DNA of 64,000 bases from Planktothrix sp. PCC 11201 (lineage in GTDB: Bacteria; Cyanobacteriota; Cyanobacteriia; Cyanobacteriales; Microcoleaceae), in the NCBI RefSeq assembly GCF_900009135.1, contig NZ_LT797710.1, positions 606,913-670,912 of the forward strand. Direction: 5' to 3'. Position 1 is the first letter of the stretch, and each line of letters starts with the position of its first letter. Positions 26,447 to 35,099 of this stretch are shown here, one piece after another. Made by a program: the position numbers and the translations under genes. The notes under the pieces were generated by a model that saw nothing but the letters and a program-made list of their open reading frames with translations, was not told the DNA's origin and did no database searches.

Positions 26447-26697
26447 CGCAGGCTTCTGAAACCCTTGATATATTTAGTTTTCGAGGTACGATTCTGACAA
26501 CCTGGATTGAATGTATCATTTCAGCCATCGACTTGTCAACAGGCAAAAACAAAAAAAAGCTGAAACCCTATCTCCATAAAGCATTCAGGAATTCTGACAA
26601 CCTCCCCAGATAGTCGAGAGGGTTCAAACCCAGAACAGATAGAAGTTTCAGCCATTAATTTAGCCACCCTTTCCCAAACAGCTATAGGTTGTCGCCA
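26447..26697 (-). promoter_or_regulatory. CRISPR leader
   Basis: This AT-rich 251-bp gap between the cas2 stop and the first repeat of the transcription-oriented array is the leader by position. Plus-strand motif ATTCTGACAACCT occurs twice, exactly 100 bp apart (26491-26503 and 26591-26603), with a partial inverted copy AGGTTGTC at 26686-26693. TTTCAGCCAT also occurs twice (26519 and 26646). Such repeated anchors are plausible binding sites for adaptation proteins or a promoter regulator; this is inference. Confidence 0.75.
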
Positions 26698-26970
26698 CTA
26701 AGCAAAAAAAATCGTACTATCGCGTAGCTGTTCACCGCCGATACGTTCCACCTTACCCTGACAACAAGCACAGAGGAAATAAAAGCGAATACTATCCGTT
26801 TCAGGGTTAATAATTTTGTTAAGACGCGATCGCAATTTCGCATATTCCGTGTTCGTCAACTCGCATTCAAACACACTGTACTGCATCCATTGACCATAGG
26901 ATTTTAAGATCGAATGAATTTTAGTGCGACGTTTATCCTCGGAAATATCGTAAGACACCACCATATACAT
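26698..26970 (-). CDS. cas2: CRISPR-associated endonuclease Cas2
   Basis: A 90-residue Cas2 with the ferredoxin-like fold: start MYMVVSYDISEDKRRTKIHS, where the Asp of YDI is the conserved acidic residue, and the core SVFECELTNTEYAKLRSRLN. Cas2 bridges the Cas1 dimers that integrate prespacers at the leader end. It is the last gene of the cas operon, 2 bp after cas1, and directly abuts the leader. The terminal sequence SIRFYFLCACCQGKVERIGG is normal for I-D Cas2 proteins. Confidence 0.95.
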   Translation of the reverse strand: MYMVVSYDISEDKRRTKIHSILKSYGQWMQYSVFECELTNTEYAKLRSRLNKIINPETDSIRFYFLCACCQGKVERIGGEQLRDSTIFFA

Positions 26971-26972
26971 AA

Positions 26973-27977
26973 CTATCCTAACACCAAAGGCGGATATTTT
27001 TCAATGTCACCCATCAAATATTTGGCCAACAAACGGACTTGAAGTTCAAACGCCTCTTGATAAGTACATTGTTTCCCTAAAACTGGATGTTTGAACTTAG
27101 ATTGTTTTTTCTGTTCATATAATTTCAGAAAAGTTCGCCGTCCTTCATCACTTAAAAACACCGCATTGCTAATCGCTTCCGTTGTAAAATCATCAGGAGT
27201 CAACTGTCTTAAATTAATCGCACTCAACACCATTGAATCCACCACCAAAGGTCGAAACTCCTCCATTAAATCCAACGCCAAACTCGGACGACCATAATGT
27301 TGAACATGGAGATAACCCAAATAAGGATCAAACCCAACTAAATTAACCGCACTTTGCACATCATGGCACAATAAAGAATAACCAAAACTCAGTAAAGCAT
27401 TCACTGGATCGGTCGGTGGGCGACGGTTGCGAGTTTGAAAACTAAAACCATCTCCCCGAATTAATTGATCAAAAGCTCCAAAATAAGCCGCACTTCCCGC
27501 TCCTTCTAAACCGCGTAAAGAGTTAATATTATTAGTAGAAGAAATAGGAGCGATCGCATTATCTAAACGAGTCACACTATCATCTAATTGCAAATCAGAA
27601 TATTTTCGCCCTTGTCGCAATAACAGCGTCCGATAATTCTTCAACTTTCCGCGCACAAATCCCCGCACCAAATGTAACGCTTGTTCCGATTCTCCCGCCG
27701 CTTGCCATTGTGCTTTTCTGACAAAAATATTCTTAGTCATTTCTGGCTCCAATCGTCCTAAATAACGCCCTGTTCCCGTTAAAAAGGTTAACGGAATATG
27801 CCGTTCTAAAAGTTCCTGAACCACCGCCGGAGACACCGTAGCCCGTCCTAAAATCACGATTCCTTCAACTTTAATTAACGGCACATCCAGAATATTCTTT
27901 TTATCCGCTTTTACCATTAATCTTTCATCGGTTTTACCAATAAAAGCATCATCAACCGTAACATAAACCGTCCCCAT
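26973..27977 (-). CDS. cas1: CRISPR-associated integrase Cas1
   Basis: A protein of about 334 residues: N-terminal beta domain (MGTVYVTVDDAFIGKTDERL) and helical catalytic C-terminal domain. The metal-binding residues appear as Glu in SLRGLEGAGSAAYFGAF, His in LGYLHVQHYGRPSLALDLME and the following Asp/Glu in DLMEEFRPLVVDSMV. Cas1 integrates new spacers at the leader-proximal repeat with Cas2; Cas4 selects and trims prespacers. I chose ATG 27977 because a GGAGG site lies 8 bases upstream; the TTG at 27992 overlaps that site. It is 2 bp from cas2 and 94 bp after cas4. Confidence 0.96.
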   Translation of the reverse strand: MGTVYVTVDDAFIGKTDERLMVKADKKNILDVPLIKVEGIVILGRATVSPAVVQELLERHIPLTFLTGTGRYLGRLEPEMTKNIFVRKAQWQAAGESEQALHLVRGFVRGKLKNYRTLLLRQGRKYSDLQLDDSVTRLDNAIAPISSTNNINSLRGLEGAGSAAYFGAFDQLIRGDGFSFQTRNRRPPTDPVNALLSFGYSLLCHDVQSAVNLVGFDPYLGYLHVQHYGRPSLALDLMEEFRPLVVDSMVLSAINLRQLTPDDFTTEAISNAVFLSDEGRRTFLKLYEQKKQSKFKHPVLGKQCTYQEAFELQVRLLAKYLMGDIEKYPPLVLG

Positions 27978-28037
27978 TCTATTAACCTCCAAAAAATGAT
28001 GTGGGTTTTATAAAGTTATTACTGATTTATAAAAATC

Positions 28038-28061
28038 AGCGAGCGAGGACGCTCGCACTAC
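28038..28061. repeat. 24-bp palindromic repeat, identical copy at 56937
   Basis: AGCGAGCGAGGACGCTCGCA plus CTAC (hairpin GCGAGCG/CGCTCGC) occurs exactly twice in the window in the same orientation, here in the cas4-cas1 gap and at 56937-56960. Confidence 0.75.
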
Positions 28062-28071
28062 CATAATTTAT

Positions 28072-28668
28072 TCATACAATCACCTCCTGATATCGACTTA
28101 CCTTTTCGGCAATTTTCGGCAAACAAGATTCATACAAACTGCAACCCAGACAACGTTTTTGATAAGTTGCTAAAGGTTGATTACCTGTTTGTAAAAGATC
28201 GAAAACTCGATCAATAATATTAATCGCCTGTTGTCGTAATATTGGAGAAATTTCCACAGGTTGACGTTGATGAGATTGGGCATAATAAATATAGCCTTTT
28301 GTTACTATTTTTCCGGTCATTTCTTCCAAACATAACGCTTGAGCAACCACCTGCATTTCATCATTATCCCATTCCCCCTTCCGTCCCCGTTTATATTCTA
28401 CGGGGTAAAATTCTCCCGATTCCGATTCAATTAAATCTGACTTTCCAATTAACTTATAACGTTCAGACTTCAACCAAATCGCCCGAACTTGCCAAATTTC
28501 CTCACGATTTTGTTCTCCAAAACTATGAACGCGATCGTGCAAACTTGTTCCTTCTATTGTATACTGATTATCAACAAATTCCCCCGCACAAAACATCCGC
28601 CAACAGCGATGGGGACAATAGGCATATTGATTCAAAGACGAAATCGGAATATAATCAATGTTTTCCAT
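28072..28668 (-). CDS. cas4: CRISPR-associated exonuclease Cas4
   Basis: A 198-residue Cas4 of the RecB nuclease family. Four cysteines bind a [4Fe-4S] cluster: one in NQYAYCPHRCWRMF and three around CLGCSLYESC near the C-terminus. The nuclease core shows GKSDLIESESGEFYPVEYKR, supplying the conserved Asp, Glu and Lys, and EMQVVAQALCLEEM with the QXXXY-like region. Cas4 trims prespacers and enforces PAM choice for Cas1-Cas2. It lies between cas6 and cas1 on the same strand. Confidence 0.95.
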   Translation of the reverse strand: MENIDYIPISSLNQYAYCPHRCWRMFCAGEFVDNQYTIEGTSLHDRVHSFGEQNREEIWQVRAIWLKSERYKLIGKSDLIESESGEFYPVEYKRGRKGEWDNDEMQVVAQALCLEEMTGKIVTKGYIYYAQSHQRQPVEISPILRQQAINIIDRVFDLLQTGNQPLATYQKRCLGCSLYESCLPKIAEKVSRYQEVIV

Positions 28669-28699
28669 AATTCACCTAACCTTAATTAGCAGTAAATAA

Positions 28700-29524
28700 T
28701 CAAAGTTTAAAAATTCTCCTGACCATCCCCATACCCATCGGTGTTTTGCGTCCCACACCACTATAAAGAGCAAAATCCGCCAAAGTATTAATCTGTTTAA
28801 TTACCATGGGGTCTACATCTCCCATAATTCTGAAATTCATCATGCCCACACAGCCAATAAACTTACTCCGAGAATCCGCCAAAATCTCAGTTCTAATATT
28901 GAAAAAACTGGGAAAAATAGGTTCTAATAGAGCTTCCTCAAAAGGAATACAACTATATTGATTCCAACGTTTTAATAATGACTTAAACACACTATCTCGC
29001 GTGGGTAAAGCCGAATCAAAACTACTTTGCCGAAAAGCTGTTGGAGTACAAAAAATTAAATCCATTTGACGTTCTTCCTCCGATGCTTGTGCATATAATT
29101 GAGCATAAGATGAAAAATTTGCCCAAGGTTGAGTTGATTGAGAAGTTCCTAAAATACTGGTAATTTGTAAGTTTCCAGGGCCTAAATGCCAAGGTGTTTT
29201 AGGATTGAGATTCAACCACAAAGAACTCAAATTTGCAAATAGAGAATCATCCAATAAAGAAACTCGCCACCAACAGGAAGTTCCTGGCGAAATCGGTTGT
29301 TTATGTTGCCAAATTAGGGTTGATTCTCGATGAGAATAATTCGGAATTTGTAGAGGACTCAAAGTAAAAGCTTTATCCGCTTTTTGTTCATGTAAATGAT
29401 TCCCTAAATCGTGGTCAACGGAACTCACCAAGGTTAAAAATAACGCATGAAGATGACGTCCGGTTAAATAGTTTAAAGGAATAGTTGAAAGTGGCAAAAG
29501 ATTGAGAACAAGACTATGGGGCAT
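28700..29524 (-). CDS. cas6: CRISPR RNA-processing endoribonuclease Cas6
   Basis: A 274-residue RAMP protein that should cut pre-crRNA at the base of the repeat hairpin, leaving the ATTGAAAC handle. The N-terminal ferredoxin-like fold begins LVLNLLPLSTIPLNYLTGRH, with a candidate catalytic His in TGRHLHALFL. The C-terminal domain carries FIGCVGMMNFRI and the Gly-rich loop YSGVGRKTPMGMGMVRRI typical of Cas6. Length is normal for cyanobacterial I-D Cas6. It lies 115 bp after csc1 with a REP-like palindrome between, and 31 bp before cas4. Confidence 0.93.
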   Translation of the reverse strand: MPHSLVLNLLPLSTIPLNYLTGRHLHALFLTLVSSVDHDLGNHLHEQKADKAFTLSPLQIPNYSHRESTLIWQHKQPISPGTSCWWRVSLLDDSLFANLSSLWLNLNPKTPWHLGPGNLQITSILGTSQSTQPWANFSSYAQLYAQASEEERQMDLIFCTPTAFRQSSFDSALPTRDSVFKSLLKRWNQYSCIPFEEALLEPIFPSFFNIRTEILADSRSKFIGCVGMMNFRIMGDVDPMVIKQINTLADFALYSGVGRKTPMGMGMVRRIFKL

Positions 29525-29543
29525 AATTTCACCTTGATAATCG

Positions 29544-29619
29544 GTAGGGGCGGGGTCTTCCCGCCCAAAGGGGTCTTCCCACCCAAATTCGGGGCTGGGC
29601 GAGGAGACCTCGCCCCTAC
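29544..29619. repeat. REP-like palindromes between csc1 and cas6
   Basis: GTAGGGGCGGGGTCTTCCCG and its inverted partner GGCGAGGAGACCTCGCCCCT face each other across about 76 bp. They belong to the same GTAGGGGCGGG family as 31415-31658, 35038-35060 and 35671-36053. Confidence 0.8.
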
Positions 29620-29639
29620 GGTTATAGGGTCAATACAAA

Positions 29640-30344
29640 TTAGTTAAAACGGTATTGCATTTGGGCTGGAATTTGCAATTTTAGACCTTCAACGGTGTAA
29701 TATTCCCCTCGCATTCTGATATTACGAATTAAACTAACCGGAGGCATATTAATCGTGTCATAACTCAAAACTTGATGGGTAAACATCACATCCAGAGGAT
29801 TCAAAGGATAGGGAAAAATAAATTCATTCTCTTGATATCGTTTGAGTTTTGGCAGTTCTTCAACCGTTAATTCTGCCTTACTTGCCCATTTTCCTAATCG
29901 AATCCATTTTGGCAGTTTTAAGGAGTTTTCAGTAATGATCAAAAACTCAAACTTGCTTTCGGGAGCAATTTCTTTTGTTCTGCCAAAACTGGGAATATTC
30001 TTTTGGGTTTTCTCCATCTCAACATGATAGTTATTATTGGCATATTTCCAAGTATTGAGAACCGCAGTATAGTTAACTGTTCTGGCGGGAGTTATATAAA
30101 TCCCCTGTTGATTTAAAGGGGTTAAATGTTGCTCATATTTGGGAATTTGTTCAGGACAGAAATAACGATAAGAATCTTCCTCAGAAACCGTTGTTTGATA
30201 GAATGGGTTATCAACTAAACCCAAAGCATAACAAAGGGCATAATTATGTACAATGGGTTCGGTTTCATAGAGTCGCCCAATTTCACGAGTGGCAAAATAA
30301 AGGCTATCATGCAGTTCTATGGTGCAACGATAGATAATCGTCAT
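29640..30344 (-). CDS. csc1: Cas5-type protein of type I-D Cascade (Csc1)
   Basis: A 234-residue RAMP protein (Cas5d/Csc1) that caps the 5' handle of crRNA in the I-D interference complex. Start MTIIYRCTIELHDSLYFATR with the family's REIGRLYETEPIVHNYALCY stretch; the C-terminal part has RMRGEYYTVEGLKLQIPAQM. Its ATG overlaps the stop of csc2 by 4 bases (translational coupling), fixing the start. Length and order (csc2-csc1-cas6) are as in other cyanobacterial I-D loci. Confidence 0.93.
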   Translation of the reverse strand: MTIIYRCTIELHDSLYFATREIGRLYETEPIVHNYALCYALGLVDNPFYQTTVSEEDSYRYFCPEQIPKYEQHLTPLNQQGIYITPARTVNYTAVLNTWKYANNNYHVEMEKTQKNIPSFGRTKEIAPESKFEFLIITENSLKLPKWIRLGKWASKAELTVEELPKLKRYQENEFIFPYPLNPLDVMFTHQVLSYDTINMPPVSLIRNIRMRGEYYTVEGLKLQIPAQMQYRFN

Positions 30345-31363
30345 GATTTATCCCCTGTTTTTGCTGCTGCTTTTTTCTTGCTGCTAATATGTTCTTTTGC
30401 ATAGGCTTTTGCTTCCCCATCTGCTTGTTGCAAAAGTTGTTTGATGCCTTCCTCGTTTCCGGTGAGGGATTTGACTTCATTTAATAAGGATTGAAAGCGA
30501 TCGCCAATCAAATCAGTATGGACAATAAACTCTTGAGACATTAAACCTTCAATTGCTGTTTTTGCAGATAAAATGACCTCATCTTCGTCTAAAGGATCGG
30601 GAGAGTTTAAAGTATTATTAGCTTTCATGACATCATAAATCGCCTGTGTCCACCGTAAATTACTGGTAATTTCTCCATCAGCAAATATCACCCCGATTAA
30701 TTCATTTCTAACTCGACCTGTGCGGGTGGTTTGTGCGCCATAATGACGGGTGCGTAAAATGTTATTAAATACATACAAAAATCCGGCTTCTGTTGGATCT
30801 TTCAGGGTGACAATACTGGGAAAAAACACTTGCGGACGAATATGATCTTGTTGATTAATTCGACTGGTAATTTCTCCGGGTTTTGAACCTCCTTCTCCTT
30901 TCGATGCCATTGTGCCATTTTCATAGGGTGCATTCAGTGTAAAAGTCTCATGAGATTCATCAAATGCAGTAATTGAAAATGCGGTATCAACGACAACTTT
31001 TGACTTTTCTGAACCGGAATCTCCAATGGCAAATCCATAAATAATACAGTCGGGATTATTCATGGCAAATTCAACATTATATTCACATTCTTCAGCCGTC
31101 ATTAATCCATAATTTCGTAATAGTTCTCGACCGACTAAACGTTCTGGTGTGGACTGTTTCCGTTTGAACATTGACAGGCGACTGATGGTATTTTTATTCT
31201 CAATTCCTGCCCGAACTCGTGCTTTATTCAATTCTCCATCAGTTTGAAATAAAGGATAGGATTCTGTAATCCGAATAGTGAGAAAATGAACATATTTTCC
31301 CATCGGTTTGTAAGGAATTTCTTTATGAAAGAATTTAGACTCAACAGTTTTTAGAAATGTCAT
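30341..31363 (-). CDS. csc2: Cas7-type backbone protein of type I-D Cascade (Csc2)
   Basis: A 340-residue Cas7 family protein forming the crRNA-binding filament of the complex. Recognisable parts are SKFFHKEIPYKPMGKYVHFL at the N-terminus, the central YGFAIGDSGSEKSKVVVDTA, and RTRHYGAQTTRTGRVRNELI. The C-terminal tail is Lys/Ala-rich (SSKKKAAAKTGDKS). It overlaps csc1 by 4 bp and is separated from cas10d by 324 bp filled with REP-like palindromes. Length is normal for Csc2. Confidence 0.95.
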   Translation of the reverse strand: MTFLKTVESKFFHKEIPYKPMGKYVHFLTIRITESYPLFQTDGELNKARVRAGIENKNTISRLSMFKRKQSTPERLVGRELLRNYGLMTAEECEYNVEFAMNNPDCIIYGFAIGDSGSEKSKVVVDTAFSITAFDESHETFTLNAPYENGTMASKGEGGSKPGEITSRINQQDHIRPQVFFPSIVTLKDPTEAGFLYVFNNILRTRHYGAQTTRTGRVRNELIGVIFADGEITSNLRWTQAIYDVMKANNTLNSPDPLDEDEVILSAKTAIEGLMSQEFIVHTDLIGDRFQSLLNEVKSLTGNEEGIKQLLQQADGEAKAYAKEHISSKKKAAAKTGDKS

Positions 31364-31414
31364 GATCGTTCTCCTTAAATACAGGTAAGGTTTTGTAAAA
31401 AATTCCCATCCACC

Positions 31415-31658
31415 GTAGGGGCGGGGTCTCCCCGCCCAAATTAAATCGCGGGCAAGGAAATATTTTTTGATGTTTCTATTTCATCCCCATACAAAATCAA
31501 ATCGTAGTCAAGGAAATATTTTTATTGATTCCTATTTCCTGGTTATGGGAAGGAAATGTGATGTGATTTTTGGGTGGGGGTTGGGCGGGAAGACCCCGCC
31601 CCTACGGGATATTGCTCTGATTTTGGGTGGGGGTTGGGCGGGAAGACCCCGCCCCTAC
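31415..31658. repeat. REP-like palindromes between cas10d and csc2
   Basis: Three GTAGGGGCGGGG-family units occur here: one at 31415-31437 and two in inverted orientation at 31583-31605 and 31636-31658 (GGGCGGGAAGACCCCGCCCC). Between them, GCAAGGAAATATTTTT appears twice (around 31453 and 31517). The whole 324-bp csc2-cas10d gap is made of repeats; no gene is seen. Confidence 0.8.
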
Positions 31659-31687
31659 GGGATGTTTTAAGGGTTAGAAAACAAGTT

Positions 31688-34600
31688 TTAGGAAATGGTG
31701 TTTTCCTGTGCAATTAATTCCGGTTTATTTTGATTATCTTTGTCATCCTCTAAACGATACAAAAACTCACAGGTATCTCGTAATAAATTGAGTTGACGAC
31801 CTGCAAGACGAGCGCGATCGCTGGCGAAGGATTTTTCAAACACATCAACGACAAAATATTGAGCAAAATTTAAAACCGCTTGTCGTTCTTCTTCACGGTT
31901 ACTAAATACCCAACGTCCCTCAGCCGTAGACGCATGAACTCGATCCATTAATTTAAACACTTCCGCCGCTACTGCCATGACTAAAGTTTCTCCTTGAAAC
32001 ACCGTTGAATCAGCTTTTAAAATTGTTTCTGCTGCAATATCAATGGGTTTCAAAACAGCGTTACTTTTAGGACTATATCGCTTATTTGCTCGATAAAATT
32101 TGCGATAGAGTTCCGTTAGATTTTTGGGATGATTTAAGGGTGATTTTTCACTCACAATTAATGTCTCCTTTTCAAAATTAAAGGTTGTATAAGGGTCAAA
32201 ACACGGATAAAAATGATAGGTGTAGAGTTTGATTTTTTCTACTCTTGCGGTTTCAGCCCCTTGATGTCTCACCCAACGATTTAAGTAGTTGAAAACATAG
32301 AGAGGACTGGTTTCAAAATCCTTTGCCAGTTCGCTTAATTTTCCCCAGTTAGCATCATAACCTCCTTTACCTTGTTTGGCATTAACATCAAGATGAATAG
32401 CATAGGCAACGGTGAGACTATTTAAGGGAGAAGGATGTTTAATTCCATTAGCATCATCCCAACCTTCGAGAATATAATCTAACCGAAAGCGATCGCGTCC
32501 AACTAATACTCGAAATGCTTGGGGTGCACTATCTAAGAAAACGCTTTCTTCAAATTCTGAGCCATCTTTAAAGGGGGGAATGGGAGACTCCGAAACTACC
32601 GTTTTCACATCTAAAATGATGGGAAAAGCGAAACTTAACCAAGTGGGCATTACCCAAGATTCTGTATCCGTGGGATCTTTTCCTGGGGGTAATGCCATGA
32701 AATAAAAGGTCAAGGGTTGATCTTCTGGATAGGAAAGTTTAAAGGTGCGATCGCGTTTATAATTGGGGTCTGTTTCCGGTAAAGTTTTCTTGTGGTCTAA
32801 CTGTTCATCCATTAAGAAAGTATCAACGGTTTGATAGTGTTCTTTGTCTAAGTTCGCCACCCAATCTTTACTAATAAAATGATTGCGGAGACTCGTATCA
32901 AAGCGAGTTTGAGCAATTCCATTATAAGCTTTTTGCAAAAACTTATTGGTTTCTGGGGTAAAGTAATAAGTGGGATAAAAGTAAAGATAGCGATATTTTC
33001 CATCTTCAAATCGTTTCCCGACAGCTTGGGTTTGATTCATTAAAATTTGTCGCAGCATTAATTCTAAACCTGCAATACTAGAAATATTGCGTTTAGCATT
33101 AGAACCCCCTAACATTTGTTTATTGGTATAAACCTGCGGTGTGAATAAAACCTCTGACTCCATTTGTTCTTTGACCGTGTAAGGAGAGTGAGAAATAGAG
33201 CAGATGAGTTGTCGCCCTCGACCGGATTTTTTAGCCGCGTTGTAGTTGGTTAATTCCCGTAAAAATACCGTTGCTTGTTCGGAAAGATTAAGTTGATTTT
33301 GCGTTGGTAATATTATAACTTGTTGTACCCAATTTCGCAAGTCATCCCAACCATCAGGAAGTTGATATTGCTCAATAATCGGTTCAATCAAATCAGCAAT
33401 ATGATCAATAATATTATTGCAGATTTCTCGAACATTTTCAACTCCTGGATTGCGTTCTAAATATTTAGCTGCCAAAAAATACCATTCATAAGGAACACCC
33501 CCGGTATTGCCTTTTAATCCCTTATCTTTGAGACTTTCATTAATGGATTGGATGTCTCGAATTGCAGGTAAATATTCAGTCAAGTGCCAAAATTCAGCGA
33601 CTTGGTAAGTAATATCTAAATCGGTAATTTCAGGCAATTTTTTATTCTGTTTTCGAGCTTGATTAATTTTATCAACGCGATCGCCCCAAATCTTACGACT
33701 GACCACATCCCCCAATTCAGCGATTTGATCAACGCGAATATCATCATCAAACTGGAAGTTATAATTGGGTGATAATACCCCTTTTTTTTGAAAATCAATT
33801 AAATTATCGCTACGACTTTTAGCGACAGATTTTTTATTCGCTGATAAAATCCGTAGAGTTGCATCTAACGCAATGTGCATCAAATCTCGATCTGTACAGA
33901 ATAAATTATAATATTCTGCATATTTCATCCCCTTTCCATCTCGACCAAACCCCGTTTGTCGTAACCGAAGTTGACCTCCACAAAGTTGTTTGATTTTAGT
34001 AACAACTCGATTTGGTAAATCCAAAATATTGATTTCAGGAGCATTTTTTAGAGCTAAATAAATTACCCCAGTTGGCAAATATAAAAGCGGTTGATAGTAA
34101 ATACAATCCTCAGTATTAAGACTGGTATACGCCTCCATTACCGCATTATTAACAACATTGGTTAAAACCCCTCGATTTTCAGTAATACTATGATAGGTAA
34201 ATCGTAATTGACCATCACTTAAAACATAAATTAATTCTTGCAAACGAGTATTATCAGCATCTTGAGGATGTTTAACAATGGATGCTAAAGAATCCGCTAA
34301 ACAAGTTAGATCAGAAAGATTTCTCAAAACCCGATCTTTAAGTAAAGGATTTAAACCAAATTCTGAAAAATTCCAGTTAGTATCATAGCGACGTTGAGCA
34401 TTATACGCCATACATAATAAATCATCGATATACTCTCGATAATCTTCTGGATGGTTAGGATTAATAAAATAATTGATTCCTAACTGTTTAACCTTCTGAT
34501 CAATGATTAAACGATGTTGATCTAAAGACAATTGACGGCAGTTTTCCGGTGCATCAGGGAACTTTTCAAAGTCATGGAGAATAAAAGCTGCGATCGCTAA

Positions 34601-35017
34601 TCTACGTTCTTTTTCCCCAACAATTCGCTGAATAGTTGTATTTAACTGTTGTAATCTTTTCTCAATTAAATTAGCCGGAAACAATCCATTTAAAAGATGA
34701 GTATTTAACGATTGATCCGCCGCATTATCCCGTCTAACTTTCTCTTTGCCTTCCGCTTCTCGTTTTTGATCAATTTCATCAAAAAACTTACCGCCTTTTG
34801 CTGTTACTCCAATGGCAATTTTTAGCAAGTTCGGTAATACATATTCTGCAAAATCTCTCATGACCACATCATCAGGATTTTCTGCTTGAATCGCTTCTCG
34901 AAGTAATTTTAGGGTTAAGAGTTCTCGTTGACTAGGCTCAATTGTCCGATCAGAATCTCCTTCAAACCCAAAATCATCATTAAACAAATTATCGTCATTC
35001 TCGGAATTATTCATCAT
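31688..35017 (-). CDS. cas10d: Cas10d (Csc3), large subunit and HD nuclease of type I-D
   Basis: A protein of about 1109 residues. Type I-D differs from other type I systems in carrying the HD nuclease on the large subunit; here the N-terminal HD region shows IAAFILHDFEKFPDAPENC, with preceding helices around SLNTHLLNGLFPANLIEKRL. The remainder is a Palm/Zn-finger-like and helical region; no cyclase GGDD motif is visible, as expected for Cas10d. It supports PAM recognition and target cleavage with Cas3'. I chose ATG 35017 because GGGAG lies 6 bases upstream; the 15 extra residues encoded upstream (MGGKTPPLQEYWEIL) come from a REP palindrome and are not part of the protein. Confidence 0.94.
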   Translation of the reverse strand: MMNNSENDDNLFNDDFGFEGDSDRTIEPSQRELLTLKLLREAIQAENPDDVVMRDFAEYVLPNLLKIAIGVTAKGGKFFDEIDQKREAEGKEKVRRDNAADQSLNTHLLNGLFPANLIEKRLQQLNTTIQRIVGEKERRLAIAAFILHDFEKFPDAPENCRQLSLDQHRLIIDQKVKQLGINYFINPNHPEDYREYIDDLLCMAYNAQRRYDTNWNFSEFGLNPLLKDRVLRNLSDLTCLADSLASIVKHPQDADNTRLQELIYVLSDGQLRFTYHSITENRGVLTNVVNNAVMEAYTSLNTEDCIYYQPLLYLPTGVIYLALKNAPEINILDLPNRVVTKIKQLCGGQLRLRQTGFGRDGKGMKYAEYYNLFCTDRDLMHIALDATLRILSANKKSVAKSRSDNLIDFQKKGVLSPNYNFQFDDDIRVDQIAELGDVVSRKIWGDRVDKINQARKQNKKLPEITDLDITYQVAEFWHLTEYLPAIRDIQSINESLKDKGLKGNTGGVPYEWYFLAAKYLERNPGVENVREICNNIIDHIADLIEPIIEQYQLPDGWDDLRNWVQQVIILPTQNQLNLSEQATVFLRELTNYNAAKKSGRGRQLICSISHSPYTVKEQMESEVLFTPQVYTNKQMLGGSNAKRNISSIAGLELMLRQILMNQTQAVGKRFEDGKYRYLYFYPTYYFTPETNKFLQKAYNGIAQTRFDTSLRNHFISKDWVANLDKEHYQTVDTFLMDEQLDHKKTLPETDPNYKRDRTFKLSYPEDQPLTFYFMALPPGKDPTDTESWVMPTWLSFAFPIILDVKTVVSESPIPPFKDGSEFEESVFLDSAPQAFRVLVGRDRFRLDYILEGWDDANGIKHPSPLNSLTVAYAIHLDVNAKQGKGGYDANWGKLSELAKDFETSPLYVFNYLNRWVRHQGAETARVEKIKLYTYHFYPCFDPYTTFNFEKETLIVSEKSPLNHPKNLTELYRKFYRANKRYSPKSNAVLKPIDIAAETILKADSTVFQGETLVMAVAAEVFKLMDRVHASTAEGRWVFSNREEERQAVLNFAQYFVVDVFEKSFASDRARLAGRQLNLLRDTCEFLYRLEDDKDNQNKPELIAQENTIS

Positions 35018-35037
35018 TAGTATCTCCCAATATTCTT

Positions 35038-35060
35038 GTAGGGGCGGGGTCTTCCCGCCC
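35038..35060. repeat. REP-like palindrome upstream of cas10d
   Basis: GTAGGGGCGGGGTCTTCCCG plus CCC, identical in core to the copy inside the adjacent RAYT gene. It sits 21 bp upstream of the cas10d start and 40 bp downstream of the RAYT stop. Confidence 0.8.
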
Positions 35061-35099
35061 AATACCCAAAATCAAAGCAGGATCAAATCGATTCAGTTT

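Noticed and set aside
31467-31670. Open frame between cas10d and csc2
   Set aside because: It is made of REP palindromes (GLGGKTPPL-type translation) and is not a gene.
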